Shown here: positions 26,888 through 34,806 of the stretch, piece after piece
Layout of the letters: every line of letters starts with the position of its first letter
Position numbering within the stretch: position 1 is the stretch's first letter
Source: Fodinibacter sp963811825
GTDB taxonomy: Bacteria > Actinomycetota > Actinomycetes > Actinomycetales > Dermatophilaceae
Reading direction: 5' to 3'
Assembly: GCA_963811825.1 (NCBI GenBank)
Contig: CAWESS010000036.1
Coordinates: forward strand, 310,001-374,000
DNA: 64,000 nucleotides
Position numbers and translations under genes: made by a program
Notes under the pieces: model-generated
Told to the model about the DNA's origin: nothing
Database searches by the model: none
What the model saw: only the letters and a program-made list of their open reading frames with translations

Positions 26888-27328
26888 TCACCAGTCGTGC
26901 CCGGCGGCAACGAGCTCGGCCTCGATGGCGAGCCGGTCGCGCGACGGCAGGGGCGGCATCCCCACGTCGGTCGGGAGGTCGACCCGCTCGCAGAGCTCGA
27001 GGAGCAGCTGGTCGTAGGCCGCGAGGACCGCCCGCAACCGGGCCGCCTGGTGCGGGGCATCGCCCGTCTCGACCTTGCGGATCTCCCCCTCGAGGCGGCG
27101 CAGCTCGAGGGTGATGAGGACGGGCGGGACGGGCTCGGGGTCACGGCGCCCGAGCAGTCGCCGGCGCCCCTTCTCGAGCCGGACCAGGTGGGGGTCGAGG
27201 CGGGCGAGCAGGGGTCGGAGCATCCGTGGACGCTCTCCCCCGGCGAACCAGCGCAGCCCCTCGCCCGTCGCGACGAACCAGAGCCCGGGCAGCACGACGA
27301 GGAAACCCAGGAGCAGGGCTGCCCGCAT
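26888..27328 (-). CDS. Single-span membrane protein of unknown function
   Basis: The 146-residue product begins with one membrane span (MRAALLLGFLVVLPGLWFVATG) and continues with a basic then helical cytoplasmic region (RLEKGRRRLLGRRDPEP; ALITLELRRLEGEIRKVE). I recognise no domain. The ATG at 27328 follows GGTGAGG. It is divergent from nucS with 66 bp between the starts. The frame is open far upstream but that part is antisense to nucS. Confidence 0.65.
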   Translation of the reverse strand: MRAALLLGFLVVLPGLWFVATGEGLRWFAGGERPRMLRPLLARLDPHLVRLEKGRRRLLGRRDPEPVPPVLITLELRRLEGEIRKVETGDAPHQAARLRAVLAAYDQLLLELCERVDLPTDVGMPPLPSRDRLAIEAELVAAGHDW

Positions 27329-27394
27329 CGGCCTCACCTCACCAGCAGTGTGCACTCCGGCCGACCCTGCGGGCAATGGGTAGGGTGGTCGATC

Positions 27395-28090
27395 GTGCGA
27401 CTGGTGATCGCGACGTGCAGCGTCGACTACGACGGGCGGTTGACCGCCCACCTGCCGCTGGCGACCCGCCTGCTGCTCGTCAAGGCCGACGGTTCGGTGC
27501 TCGTGCACTCCGACGGGGGCTCCTACAAGCCGCTGAACTGGATGTCGCCGCCGTGCGCGATGGCCGAGGTGGAGCCGGACGAGGCCGAGGCGGTCGAGGG
27601 CGTCACGGCCGTGTGGGTCGTGCAGCACGCGAAGTCCGAGGACCGCCTGCGGGTGAAGATCCACGAGGTGCACCACGACAGCGCCCACGAGCTCGGGGTC
27701 GACCCCGGGTTGGTCAAGGACGGCGTCGAGGCCCACCTGCAACGGCTGCTCGCCGAGCACATCACCACCCTCGGTGAGGGCTGGACGCTGACCCGCCGCG
27801 AGTACATGACCCCCATCGGGCCGGTCGACATCCTCTGCAAGGACGGTCGGGGCGGCACGGTCGCCATCGAGATCAAGCGGCGCGGCGACATCGACGGTGT
27901 CGAGCAGCTGACGCGTTACCTCGAGCTGATGAACCGCGACCCCCACCTGGCCCCGGTCAGCGGGGTCTTTGCCGCCCAGGCGATCAAGCCGCAGGCTCGC
28001 ACGCTCGCCGAGGACCGCGGCATCCGCTGCGTCGTGCTCGACTACGACGAGCTCAAGGGTGTCGACAACAGCGAGCACCGCCTGTTCTGA
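27395..28090 (+). CDS. nucS: Mismatch-specific endonuclease NucS (EndoMS)
   Basis: The 231-residue product has the N-terminal DNA-binding/dimerisation domain (RLVIATCSVDYDGRL) and a C-terminal PD-(D/E)XK domain with Asp145 (PVDILCKDG), Glu159 and Lys161 (AIEIKRRG), the same spacing as the archaeal EndoMS catalytic triad. It cuts both strands at mismatches and replaces MutS/MutL in most actinobacteria. The C-terminal end DNSEHRLF is the short Leu-Phe tail proposed to bind the beta clamp. The GTG at 27395 was chosen because similarity begins there; the frame runs open about 570 bases upstream without homology. Confidence 0.93.
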   Translation: MRLVIATCSVDYDGRLTAHLPLATRLLLVKADGSVLVHSDGGSYKPLNWMSPPCAMAEVEPDEAEAVEGVTAVWVVQHAKSEDRLRVKIHEVHHDSAHELGVDPGLVKDGVEAHLQRLLAEHITTLGEGWTLTRREYMTPIGPVDILCKDGRGGTVAIEIKRRGDIDGVEQLTRYLELMNRDPHLAPVSGVFAAQAIKPQARTLAEDRGIRCVVLDYDELKGVDNSEHRLF

Positions 28091-28115
28091 GCGGATGCCG
28101 GGCCTGCCCGAATGG

Positions 28116-28409
28116 TCAGTCCGGAGTCGGGACCAGCGCCCAGCCGTCGTCGCCGATCTCGACGACCACCACGTCGGCGGCGGAGCGGGGCGCTCGGCCC
28201 AGGTGCTCGTGCACAGCGGTCAGCTGCTCGGGCGCCAGCGGCACCACGACCCGTTCACCCCGGTGCAGGTCGGCCAGGGCCAGGAGGTCCTCGACGACGT
28301 CGGCTCCCGGGTCCAGCGGACCCACCACCACGGCACCGGTGCCGGCCGCGTCGTCCGGCGCCGTGCCGACCGGCACGAGCACCAGGGTCGCGGCACAGTG
28401 CAGAGCCAT
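28116..28409 (-). CDS. Hypothetical protein
   Basis: The 97-residue acidic product (MALHCAATLVLVPVG; LADLHRGERVVVPL; EIGDDGWALVPTPD) has alternating hydrophobic beta-like stretches and no motif I recognise. Starts at 28409 and 28418 are both possible and neither has a good ribosome-binding site; the short form is given. It lies tail-to-tail with nucS, 25 bases between the stops. Confidence 0.5.
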   Translation of the reverse strand: MALHCAATLVLVPVGTAPDDAAGTGAVVVGPLDPGADVVEDLLALADLHRGERVVVPLAPEQLTAVHEHLGRAPRSAADVVVVEIGDDGWALVPTPD

Positions 28410-28457
28410 GCCCGGCATGCTACGCGCCCCACCGCGCCAAGGGCCTCTCACCCGTCA

Positions 28458-28487
28458 GGCACCATCGACCTGTTGGTCGATGGTGCC
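28458..28487. promoter_or_regulatory. Perfect 12-bp inverted repeat upstream of the DJ-1 family gene
   Basis: GGCACCATCGAC and GTCGATGGTGCC flank a 6-base loop, and the whole is bracketed by CCAAGGGC direct repeats at about 28437 and 28487. It sits about 95 bases before the DJ-1 family ATG and 50 bases before the divergent hypothetical gene. It could be an operator or a transcript structure; no T-run follows. Confidence 0.4.
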
Positions 28488-28582
28488 CAAGGGCATACCG
28501 GGGAATGACGTGGGTAGGGCTCCGGTTGTCGCAAACCGGCGCCGAACGGGCGCCGGCCCCGTCGGACCGAGAGGACCCCACC

Positions 28583-29155
28583 ATGACCGACACCAGCACC
28601 ACCACCGACACGAGCGGGCGGCAGAAGGTCGCCTTCCTCGTCGCCCCCGAGGGCATCGAGCAGGTCGAGCTGACCGGGCCCTGGGAGGCCGTCGAGCAGT
28701 CCGGCGCCACGCCTGTGCTCATCTCCACCGAGGAGGGCACGGTGCAGGCTTACAACCACCTCGACAAGGGCGACACCTTCGACGTCGACGTCACCGTGGG
28801 CTCCGCCGACGTCGCCGAGTACGCGGCGCTCGTGCTGCCGGGCGGCGTCGCCAACCCGGACGCCCTACGCACCGACACCGATGCCGTGGCGTTCGTGCGC
28901 CAGTTCGTGCAGTCCGGCAAGCCGGTGGCCGCGATCTGCCACGCGCCCTGGACCCTCGTCGAGGCCGACGTCGTGCGCGGTCGCACGGTCACCTCGTGGC
29001 CGAGCCTGCAGACCGACCTGCGCAACGCGGGTGCGACCTGGGAGGACCGGGAGGTCGTCGTCGACGACAACCTGATCACGAGCCGCAACCCCGACGACAT
29101 CCCGGCGTTCACCCGTGAGCTGACAGCGGCCCTGTCGTCGTCCGTGACCGCCTGA
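28583..29155 (+). CDS. DJ-1/PfpI family protein
   Basis: The 190-residue product has the DJ-1/PfpI fold with the nucleophile-elbow Cys119-His120 in AAICHAPW and the conserved acidic residue near PEGIEQVEL (about residue 23). Members act as glyoxalases/deglycases, chaperones or cysteine proteases; the YhbO/PfpI-like form is most likely, and the exact reaction is not fixed. The ATG follows GAGAGG. It is monocistronic; its stop is 37 bases from that of the convergent meaA gene. Confidence 0.85.
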   Translation: MTDTSTTTDTSGRQKVAFLVAPEGIEQVELTGPWEAVEQSGATPVLISTEEGTVQAYNHLDKGDTFDVDVTVGSADVAEYAALVLPGGVANPDALRTDTDAVAFVRQFVQSGKPVAAICHAPWTLVEADVVRGRTVTSWPSLQTDLRNAGATWEDREVVVDDNLITSRNPDDIPAFTRELTAALSSSVTA

Positions 29156-29192
29156 GCGACCCTCGCGCCGTCCCGGCGACGCCCGCCGCGCC

Positions 29193-31262
29193 TCAGGCGT
29201 GGGCGGGCGTCGGCGCGTCGGCGCCGAGCCCGCGCGACGCGCGGATCACCTCGACGAAGCGCGCCATGATGTCGTTGAGCCCGAAGTCCTTGGGCGTGAA
29301 GACCTCCGCGACCCCCAGGGCCTTCAGGCGCACGGCATCCGCCTCGGGGATGATCCCGCCGACGATCACGGGCACGTCGCCCGCGCCGGCCTCGCGCAGG
29401 CGGTCGAGCACCTCGGGCACGAGCTCCATGTGCGAGCCCGACAGGATCGAGATGCCGACGAGGTGCACGTCCTCGGCCACGGCGGCCGCGACGATCTGCT
29501 CCGGCGTCAGTCTGATGCCCTGGTAGATGACCTCGAAACCGGCATCACGCGCCCGCACCGCGACCTGCTCGGCACCGTTGGAGTGACCGTCGAGCCCGGG
29601 CTTGCCGACGAGCACGCGCAGCTTCTCGCCGAGCTCGTCACTCGTGCCGGACACCTTCGCCCGCACGTCGACGAGCGCCGCAGACCCTGCACCGACACCG
29701 ACCGACCCACTGACGCCGGTGGGGGCACGGAACTCCCCGAACACCTCGCGCAGCGCACCCGACCACTCCCCCGTCGTGAGCCCGGCGCGGGCGCACTCCA
29801 GGGTCGCGGCCATGAGGTTGGTGTCACCGGCCGCGTCGGTCTTGAGCCGCGTGAGGGCGGATGCCGCCCGCTCCCGTCGCGCTGGATCGGCGTCACGCTC
29901 CTCGCGCCACCGCCGCACCGCCGCTGCCGCCGCGGCCTCGACCCCCGGGTCGACCGACTGGATCGCGGCGTCGAGGTCGGCCGTCAGCGGGTTCGGCTCG
30001 GTCGTCTCGAAGCGGTTGACCCCGACGACGACGTCCTCGCCGAGCTCGATGCGCTGGCGCCGCCGCGAGTGCGAGGTCACCAGCTCGGACTTCATGTAGC
30101 CGCCCTCGACGGCCGGCACCGCGCCGCCCATGGCCTGCACCCGGTCGATCTCGGCGCGGGCGCCCTCGACGAGCTCGGCGACCTTGGCGGACACGACGAG
30201 CGAACCCTCGAAGAGGTCGTCGTACTCGAGCAGGTCGGACTCGTAGGCCAGCACCTGCTGGATCCGCAGCGACCACTGCTGGTCCCACGGCCGGGGCAGA
30301 CCGAGCGCCTCGTTCCACGCGGGCAGCTGCACGGCGCGGGCGCGGGCGTCCTTGGAGAGCGTGACCGCGAGCATCTCGAGGACGATCCGCTGGACGTTGT
30401 TCTCGGGCTGGGCCTCGGTCAGGCCCAGGGAGTTGACCTGCACGCCGTACCGGAACCGGCGGGCCTTGTCGTCGGTGACGCCGTAGCGCTCGCGGGTCAG
30501 CTCGTCCCAGAGCTGGACGAAGGCGCGCATCTTGCACATCTCCTCGACGAAGCGCACGCCGGCGTTGACGAAGAACGAGATCCGGGCGACGACCTCGCCG
30601 AAACGCTCCGGAGGGACCTGACCGGAGTCGCGCACGGCATCCAGCACGGCGATCGCGGTGCACATCGCGTACGCGATCTCCTGCACGGGCGTCGCGCCGG
30701 CCTCCTGCAGGTGGTAGCTGCAGATGTTGATCGGGTTCCACTTCGGGATGTCGGTGACCGTGTACGTCACCATGTCGGTGATCAGCCGCAGCGACGGCCC
30801 CGGCGCGAAGACGTAGGTGCCGCGCGACAGGTACTCCTTGATGATGTCGTTCTGGGTCGTCCCCGCCAGGGCACGAACGGCGGATGCCGGGTCCTCGCCG
30901 GCCGCTTCGGCCTGCTCCTCCGCTGCCACCTGGTAGAGCGCGAGCAGCCACATGGCGGTGGCGTTGATCGTCATCGAGGTGTTCATCCGCGACAGCGGGA
31001 TGTCGGCGAAGAGCGCCCGCATGTCGCCGATGTGCGAGATGGGGACGCCGACCTTGCCGACCTCTCCCCGGGCCAGGACGTGGTCCGGGTCGTAGCCGGT
31101 CTGCGTCGGGAGGTCGAAGGCGACGGAGAGCCCGGTCTGCCCCTTGTCGAGGTTGCGGCGGTAGAGGGCGTTGCTCGCAGCGGCACTGGAGTGCCCGGCA
31201 TACGTGCGCATCACCCACGGGCGGTCGCGCGGGGGCCTGCTGGCATCGGTGCTCTCGGGCAT
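29193..31262 (-). CDS. meaA: Ethylmalonyl-CoA mutase (MeaA-type, adenosylcobalamin-dependent)
   Basis: The 689-residue product has the mutase TIM barrel (RTYAGHSSAAASNALYRRNL; VAFDLPTQTGYDPDHVLARGEVGKVGVPI; MTINATAMWLLALYQ) and a C-terminal cobalamin domain with the base-off motif GLDGHSNG (DxHxxG). The opening RTYAGHSSAAASN and the single-chain layout match MeaA/ethylmalonyl-CoA mutase rather than the MutA/MutB methylmalonyl-CoA mutase pair. It would convert the Ccr product ethylmalonyl-CoA (after epimerisation) to methylsuccinyl-CoA. I chose the ATG at 31262; the longer frame upstream is antisense to other coding sequence. The start lacks a clear ribosome-binding site. MeaB and the cobalamin adenosyltransferase in the window are its likely helpers. 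Confidence 0.92.
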   Translation of the reverse strand: MPESTDASRPPRDRPWVMRTYAGHSSAAASNALYRRNLDKGQTGLSVAFDLPTQTGYDPDHVLARGEVGKVGVPISHIGDMRALFADIPLSRMNTSMTINATAMWLLALYQVAAEEQAEAAGEDPASAVRALAGTTQNDIIKEYLSRGTYVFAPGPSLRLITDMVTYTVTDIPKWNPINICSYHLQEAGATPVQEIAYAMCTAIAVLDAVRDSGQVPPERFGEVVARISFFVNAGVRFVEEMCKMRAFVQLWDELTRERYGVTDDKARRFRYGVQVNSLGLTEAQPENNVQRIVLEMLAVTLSKDARARAVQLPAWNEALGLPRPWDQQWSLRIQQVLAYESDLLEYDDLFEGSLVVSAKVAELVEGARAEIDRVQAMGGAVPAVEGGYMKSELVTSHSRRRQRIELGEDVVVGVNRFETTEPNPLTADLDAAIQSVDPGVEAAAAAAVRRWREERDADPARRERAASALTRLKTDAAGDTNLMAATLECARAGLTTGEWSGALREVFGEFRAPTGVSGSVGVGAGSAALVDVRAKVSGTSDELGEKLRVLVGKPGLDGHSNGAEQVAVRARDAGFEVIYQGIRLTPEQIVAAAVAEDVHLVGISILSGSHMELVPEVLDRLREAGAGDVPVIVGGIIPEADAVRLKALGVAEVFTPKDFGLNDIMARFVEVIRASRGLGADAPTPAHA

Positions 31263-31369
31263 GCGTCGAACGCTAGCCGCGGCTGCGGGGAGGGGATAGC
31301 CGCCAGCACGGTGAGAGTGCCCACACCCCGCTCCGCGCCGGCCGGGTGCTCGCTGCGATCCGCCGGGGA

Positions 31370-31780
31370 TCAGCGGGCGGCGACCGCGAGGACGGGCTCG
31401 TCGGTGACCGAGCAGTCCAGGGACGGCCCGAGCAGGGAACCCAGTCGCGCCCGGCGGAGCAGACGCTGGGTGCGCGCATCCGCGGCGACGACGTGCACCT
31501 GCCGACCGGCCCGTCGAGCGCGTCGCTGGCACTCGACGATGAGGCCGAGCCCCGTGGCGTCCCCGACATGGACCTCGGCGAGGTCGAGCAGCAGCGGGCT
31601 CGTGCCGGAGGCGATGAGCCGGTGCAGCGCCAGACGCAGGTCGGCCGCCGTCCGCACGTCGACCCGTCCGCGCAGCGCGACGTGCCACCCCTGGTCGTCC
31701 TGGTGCTCAGTGATGGTGACGATGCTCGACGCCTGGTCTGCCACGGGTCCACCCCCGCCCTTCGGTTTGCGTTGATCCAT
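31370..31780 (-). CDS. STAS-domain protein (anti-sigma factor antagonist-like)
   Basis: The 136-residue product is one STAS domain after a Gly-rich 15-residue leader (MDQRKPKGGGG). The phosphorylation loop reads VGDATGLGLI, where the usual D-S-S/T-G is D-A-T-G, leaving Thr as the possible phosphoacceptor. Such proteins release sigma factors by binding RsbW-like kinases; no kinase or sigma gene is adjacent, so the partner is unknown. The ATG at 31780 follows AGTAGG; a GTG at 31744 would remove the leader. It is divergent from the cobalamin adenosyltransferase gene. Confidence 0.75.
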   Translation of the reverse strand: MDQRKPKGGGGPVADQASSIVTITEHQDDQGWHVALRGRVDVRTAADLRLALHRLIASGTSPLLLDLAEVHVGDATGLGLIVECQRRARRAGRQVHVVAADARTQRLLRRARLGSLLGPSLDCSVTDEPVLAVAAR

Positions 31781-31982
31781 TAGACCTACTCTCCGGACTC
31801 CGTGCCCTCCTCCAAACGGGTATCTCAGCGGCAGAGAACGGCCAATGTCCACTTCGATGCCAGAACCCGCATACGGATTCCGCAGACCATGCCGGTTGCC
31901 CCATCGGTCACAGGCGTCCCACAGGGAGGCGTGTGACGTGGCCGGCGCACCGACCGGAGGGCCCGTCTGAGAGGCTGAGGGC

Positions 31983-32606
31983 ATGGTCAACCTCACCCGG
32001 ATCTACACGCGCACCGGCGACGACGGCACCACGGCTCTCGGGGACCTCAGCCGCACGAGCAAGACCGACGTGCGCCTCGCCGCCTACGCGGATGCGAACG
32101 AGGCCAACGCAGCCATCGGCGTGGCGGTCGCCTGCGGGGACCTCCCCGAGGACGTGCGCGCAGTGCTCATCCGCGTGCAGAACGACCTCTTCGACATCGG
32201 CGCCGACCTGTCGACCCCGCTCCAGCAGACCTACGAGTACCCGCCGTTGCGGGTCAAGGAGGAGTGGGTCGCCGAGCTCGAGGGCGACTGCGACCACTAC
32301 CTGGCCGGGCTCGAGAAGCTCCGCTCGTTCATCCTGCCCGGCGGGACACCCGGCGCCGCTCACCTGCACGTGGCGCTCACCGTCGTCCGGAGGGCCGAAC
32401 GCTCCGTGTGGGCGGCGATCGAGGCCTACGGCACCGAGCCCGGCGACGGCCGTGGTCACGGTGGGGTCAACCCGACGACGGCGACCTATCTCAACCGGCT
32501 CTCGGACCTGCTGTTCGTGCTGGCCCGGTGCGCCAACCTGCCCGGCGGCGACGTGCTCTGGGCGCCCGGCGGAGGCCGCGAGCAGCCGCCCGGCGCAACC
32601 CCCTGA
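31983..32606 (+). CDS. Cob(I)yrinic acid a,c-diamide adenosyltransferase, PduO type
   Basis: The 207-residue product has the PduO/ATR ATP site YTRTGDDGTT (residues 8-17), the conserved VVRRAERSVW helix and the C-terminal NRLSDLLFVLAR. It makes adenosylcobalamin from cob(I)alamin and ATP, the cofactor required by the mutase encoded 0.7 kb away. It is monocistronic, and its stop lies 6 bases from that of the convergent DUF2550 gene. The C-terminal 20 residues are Gly/Pro rich. Confidence 0.93.
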   Translation: MVNLTRIYTRTGDDGTTALGDLSRTSKTDVRLAAYADANEANAAIGVAVACGDLPEDVRAVLIRVQNDLFDIGADLSTPLQQTYEYPPLRVKEEWVAELEGDCDHYLAGLEKLRSFILPGGTPGAAHLHVALTVVRRAERSVWAAIEAYGTEPGDGRGHGGVNPTTATYLNRLSDLLFVLARCANLPGGDVLWAPGGGREQPPGATP

Positions 32607-32617
32607 CGCAGGTCAGG
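32602..32617. terminator. Short bidirectional hairpin spanning two convergent stop codons
   Basis: CCTGAC-GCAG-GTCAGG forms a 6-bp stem; the TGA of the adenosyltransferase gene and the TGA of the convergent DUF2550 gene each lie in one arm. No T-run follows, so termination strength is uncertain. Confidence 0.35.
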
Positions 32618-33044
32618 CGACGTTGACGTTGTAGCCGGGCGGGCTCGACTCCAGCCAGGCCCGCACCGCGGTGTACGCGGCTGGCACGAAGGCGAACTCG
32701 CACGTGCTCGCCCCGGCCCGTCCCACGACCGCAACCGGGTCGGCGAGCCCCGGGATGGGGTCGGTGAGCGGGGATGCCGAACCGAAGTCGAGCTGCCCCC
32801 GCAGCCACGAGACCTCCGGGCGCAGCGAGGGCCCGACGATGCTGAACCACTCGAAGTGCTCAGAGCTCAGACGCGCCAGGCCGAGCCGCCAGCGGGAGCC
32901 GTCGGCCTCACGCCGGGCGCAGAGCATGACGGGCCGACCATCGCCGGAGATGTAGCGTCGGCGCGCCCACACGAAGGTGAGCGCGCCGACGACGACCAGG
33001 ACGACGAGGGCGAGGACCAGCTCGGCGACGACGAGAGGCGTCAT
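32613..33044 (-). CDS. DUF2550 family membrane protein
   Basis: The 143-residue product has one N-terminal membrane span (LVLALVVLVVVGALTFVWARRRY) and a cytoplasmic domain with WRLGLARLSSEHFEWFSIVG, matching the actinobacterial DUF2550 family that regularly follows atpC. Function unknown. It ends the ATP synthase operon, starting 24 bases after the atpC stop. Confidence 0.85.
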   Translation of the reverse strand: MTPLVVAELVLALVVLVVVGALTFVWARRRYISGDGRPVMLCARREADGSRWRLGLARLSSEHFEWFSIVGPSLRPEVSWLRGQLDFGSASPLTDPIPGLADPVAVVGRAGASTCEFAFVPAAYTAVRAWLESSPPGYNVNVA

Positions 33045-33068
33045 GCGAGCGGTCCCCGGCCCTTGATG

Positions 33069-33335
33069 TCAGGAACTCATGCCGGAGGCGTCGACCGACT
33101 CGGCGATGATCGTCACCCGGTCGTGGTCGACCGAGAGGAAGCCACCGTCGATGGTGGCCGACCGCCAGCCGTTCTCACCGTTGATCCGCACCTCGCCCTC
33201 ACCGAGCACGCACAGCAGCGGCTGGTGCCCGGGCAGGATGCCGAGGTCGCCGTCGATGGAACGAGCGCTGACCTGGCTCGCCTCCCCCTCCCAGACCTTG
33301 CGGTCCGCGGAGACGAGCTCGACCGTGAGAGCCAT
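33069..33335 (-). CDS. atpC: F1F0 ATP synthase epsilon subunit
   Basis: The 88-residue product has the epsilon beta-sandwich (LTVELVSADRKVWEGEA; GILPGHQPLL) but lacks most of the C-terminal helical hairpin that gives about 130 residues in Escherichia coli; short forms are normal in actinobacteria. It contacts gamma and the c-ring and helps control ATP hydrolysis. The ATG at 33335 shares one base with the atpD stop. Confidence 0.95.
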   Translation of the reverse strand: MALTVELVSADRKVWEGEASQVSARSIDGDLGILPGHQPLLCVLGEGEVRINGENGWRSATIDGGFLSVDHDRVTIIAESVDASGMSS

Positions 33336-34792
33336 CAGAGGTTCTTCTGGATCTCGGCCCACTGGCGCTCGACGTCGTCGAGGCCACCACACATGAAGAA
33401 CGCCTGCTCACCGACGTGGTCGTAGTCGCCGTCACAGATCTTCGTGAAGGCCTCGATGGTGTCGACGAGCGGCACCGTGGAACCCTCGATGCCGGTGAAC
33501 TGCTTCGCGACGTAGGTGTTCTGCGACAGGAAGCGCTGCAGGCGGCGGGCCCGGTTGACGAGGATCTTGTCCTCCTCGGAGAGCTCGTCGATGCCGAGGA
33601 TGGCGATGATGTCCTGCAGTTCCTTGTTGCGCTGGAGGATCTGCCGCACCCGCACCGCGGTGTTGTAGTGGTCCTCGGCGATGTAGCGACGGTCGAGGAT
33701 CCGGCTGGTGGAGGTCAGCGGGTCCACGGCCGGGTAGATACCGAGCGAGGCGATCTCACGGGAGAGCTCGGTCGTCGCGTCCAGGTGCGCGAACGTCGTG
33801 GCCGGCGCAGGGTCGGTGTAGTCGTCGGCGGGGACGTAGATCGCCTGCATCGAGGTGATCGAGTGTCCACGCGTGGACGTGATGCGCTCCTGCAGGGTGC
33901 CCATCTCGTCAGCCAGGGTCGGCTGGTAGCCGACCGCGGACGGCATCCGGCCCAGCAGCGTGGAGACCTCGGACCCGGCCTGGGTGAACCGGAAGATGTT
34001 GTCGATGAAGAGCAGCACGTCCTGGCCCTGGACGTCGCGGAAGTACTCCGCCATCGTCAGCGCCGACAGGGCGACGCGAAGACGCGTGCCCGGCGGCTCG
34101 TCCATCTGACCGAAGACGAGGGCGGTCTGGCCGAGAACCCCGGCCTCCTCCATCTCGACCATGAGGTCGTTGCCCTCACGGGTGCGCTCGCCGACGCCGG
34201 CGAACACCGAGACACCACCGTGGTCGCGCGCGACTCGGGCGATCATCTCCTGGATGAGCACCGTCTTGCCGACGCCGGCACCGCCGAACAGGCCGATCTT
34301 GCCGCCGAGGACGTAGGGCGTCATGAGGTCGATGACCTTGATGCCGGTCTCGAACATCTGGGTCTTGGACTCGAGCTGGTCGAACGGCGGCGCCGAGCGG
34401 TGGATGCCCCAGCGCTCCTCGGCGTGGAAGGTCTCGCCCTCCTTGAGGTTCATGACCTCGCCGGTGGTGTTGAACACCTTGCCGAGGGTCACGTCGCCGA
34501 CGGGCACGGTGATCGGGCCGCCGGTGTCCTGCACGGGGGTGCCGCGCACGAGGCCGTCGGTGGGCTGCAGGGAGATGGCGCGAACCATGTTGTCGCCGAT
34601 GTGCTGGGCGACCTCGAGGTTCAGCTTCTTGGTCTCGCCGCCGATCTCGACCTGGGTGGTCAGCAGGTTGTACTGCTCCGGCATGCCGTCGACGGGGAAC
34701 TCCACGTCGACGACCGGGCCGATGATCCGCGAGATGCGGCCGACGCCGCCGACGGCGTGGGTCTCGCTGCGCTCGCTGAGGGTTGAAGTCAT
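33335..34792 (-). CDS. atpD: F1F0 ATP synthase beta subunit
   Basis: The 485-residue catalytic subunit has the P-loop GGAGVGKT (170-177), the EMEEAGVLGQTALVFGQMDEPPG region and the DELSEEDK switch. Three copies in the F1 hexamer make ATP at the inner membrane face. I chose the ATG at 34792 after AGAGAGA; a GTG six codons upstream overlaps the atpG stop and is an alternative. Confidence 0.97.
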   Translation of the reverse strand: MTSTLSERSETHAVGGVGRISRIIGPVVDVEFPVDGMPEQYNLLTTQVEIGGETKKLNLEVAQHIGDNMVRAISLQPTDGLVRGTPVQDTGGPITVPVGDVTLGKVFNTTGEVMNLKEGETFHAEERWGIHRSAPPFDQLESKTQMFETGIKVIDLMTPYVLGGKIGLFGGAGVGKTVLIQEMIARVARDHGGVSVFAGVGERTREGNDLMVEMEEAGVLGQTALVFGQMDEPPGTRLRVALSALTMAEYFRDVQGQDVLLFIDNIFRFTQAGSEVSTLLGRMPSAVGYQPTLADEMGTLQERITSTRGHSITSMQAIYVPADDYTDPAPATTFAHLDATTELSREIASLGIYPAVDPLTSTSRILDRRYIAEDHYNTAVRVRQILQRNKELQDIIAILGIDELSEEDKILVNRARRLQRFLSQNTYVAKQFTGIEGSTVPLVDTIEAFTKICDGDYDHVGEQAFFMCGGLDDVERQWAEIQKNL

Positions 34793-34806
34793 GGTCTCTC
34801 TCTCAC

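Noticed and set aside
31263..31369. Cobalamin riboswitch upstream of meaA
   Set aside because: I found no B12-box-like sequence (GCCACTG context) in the leader; the GC-rich 107 bases show no supporting structure.
29199..31775. An 858-codon plus-strand open frame opposite meaA
   Set aside because: Composition is His/Arg/Gly/Asp biased with no fold signal, and meaA on the minus strand is full length and conserved.
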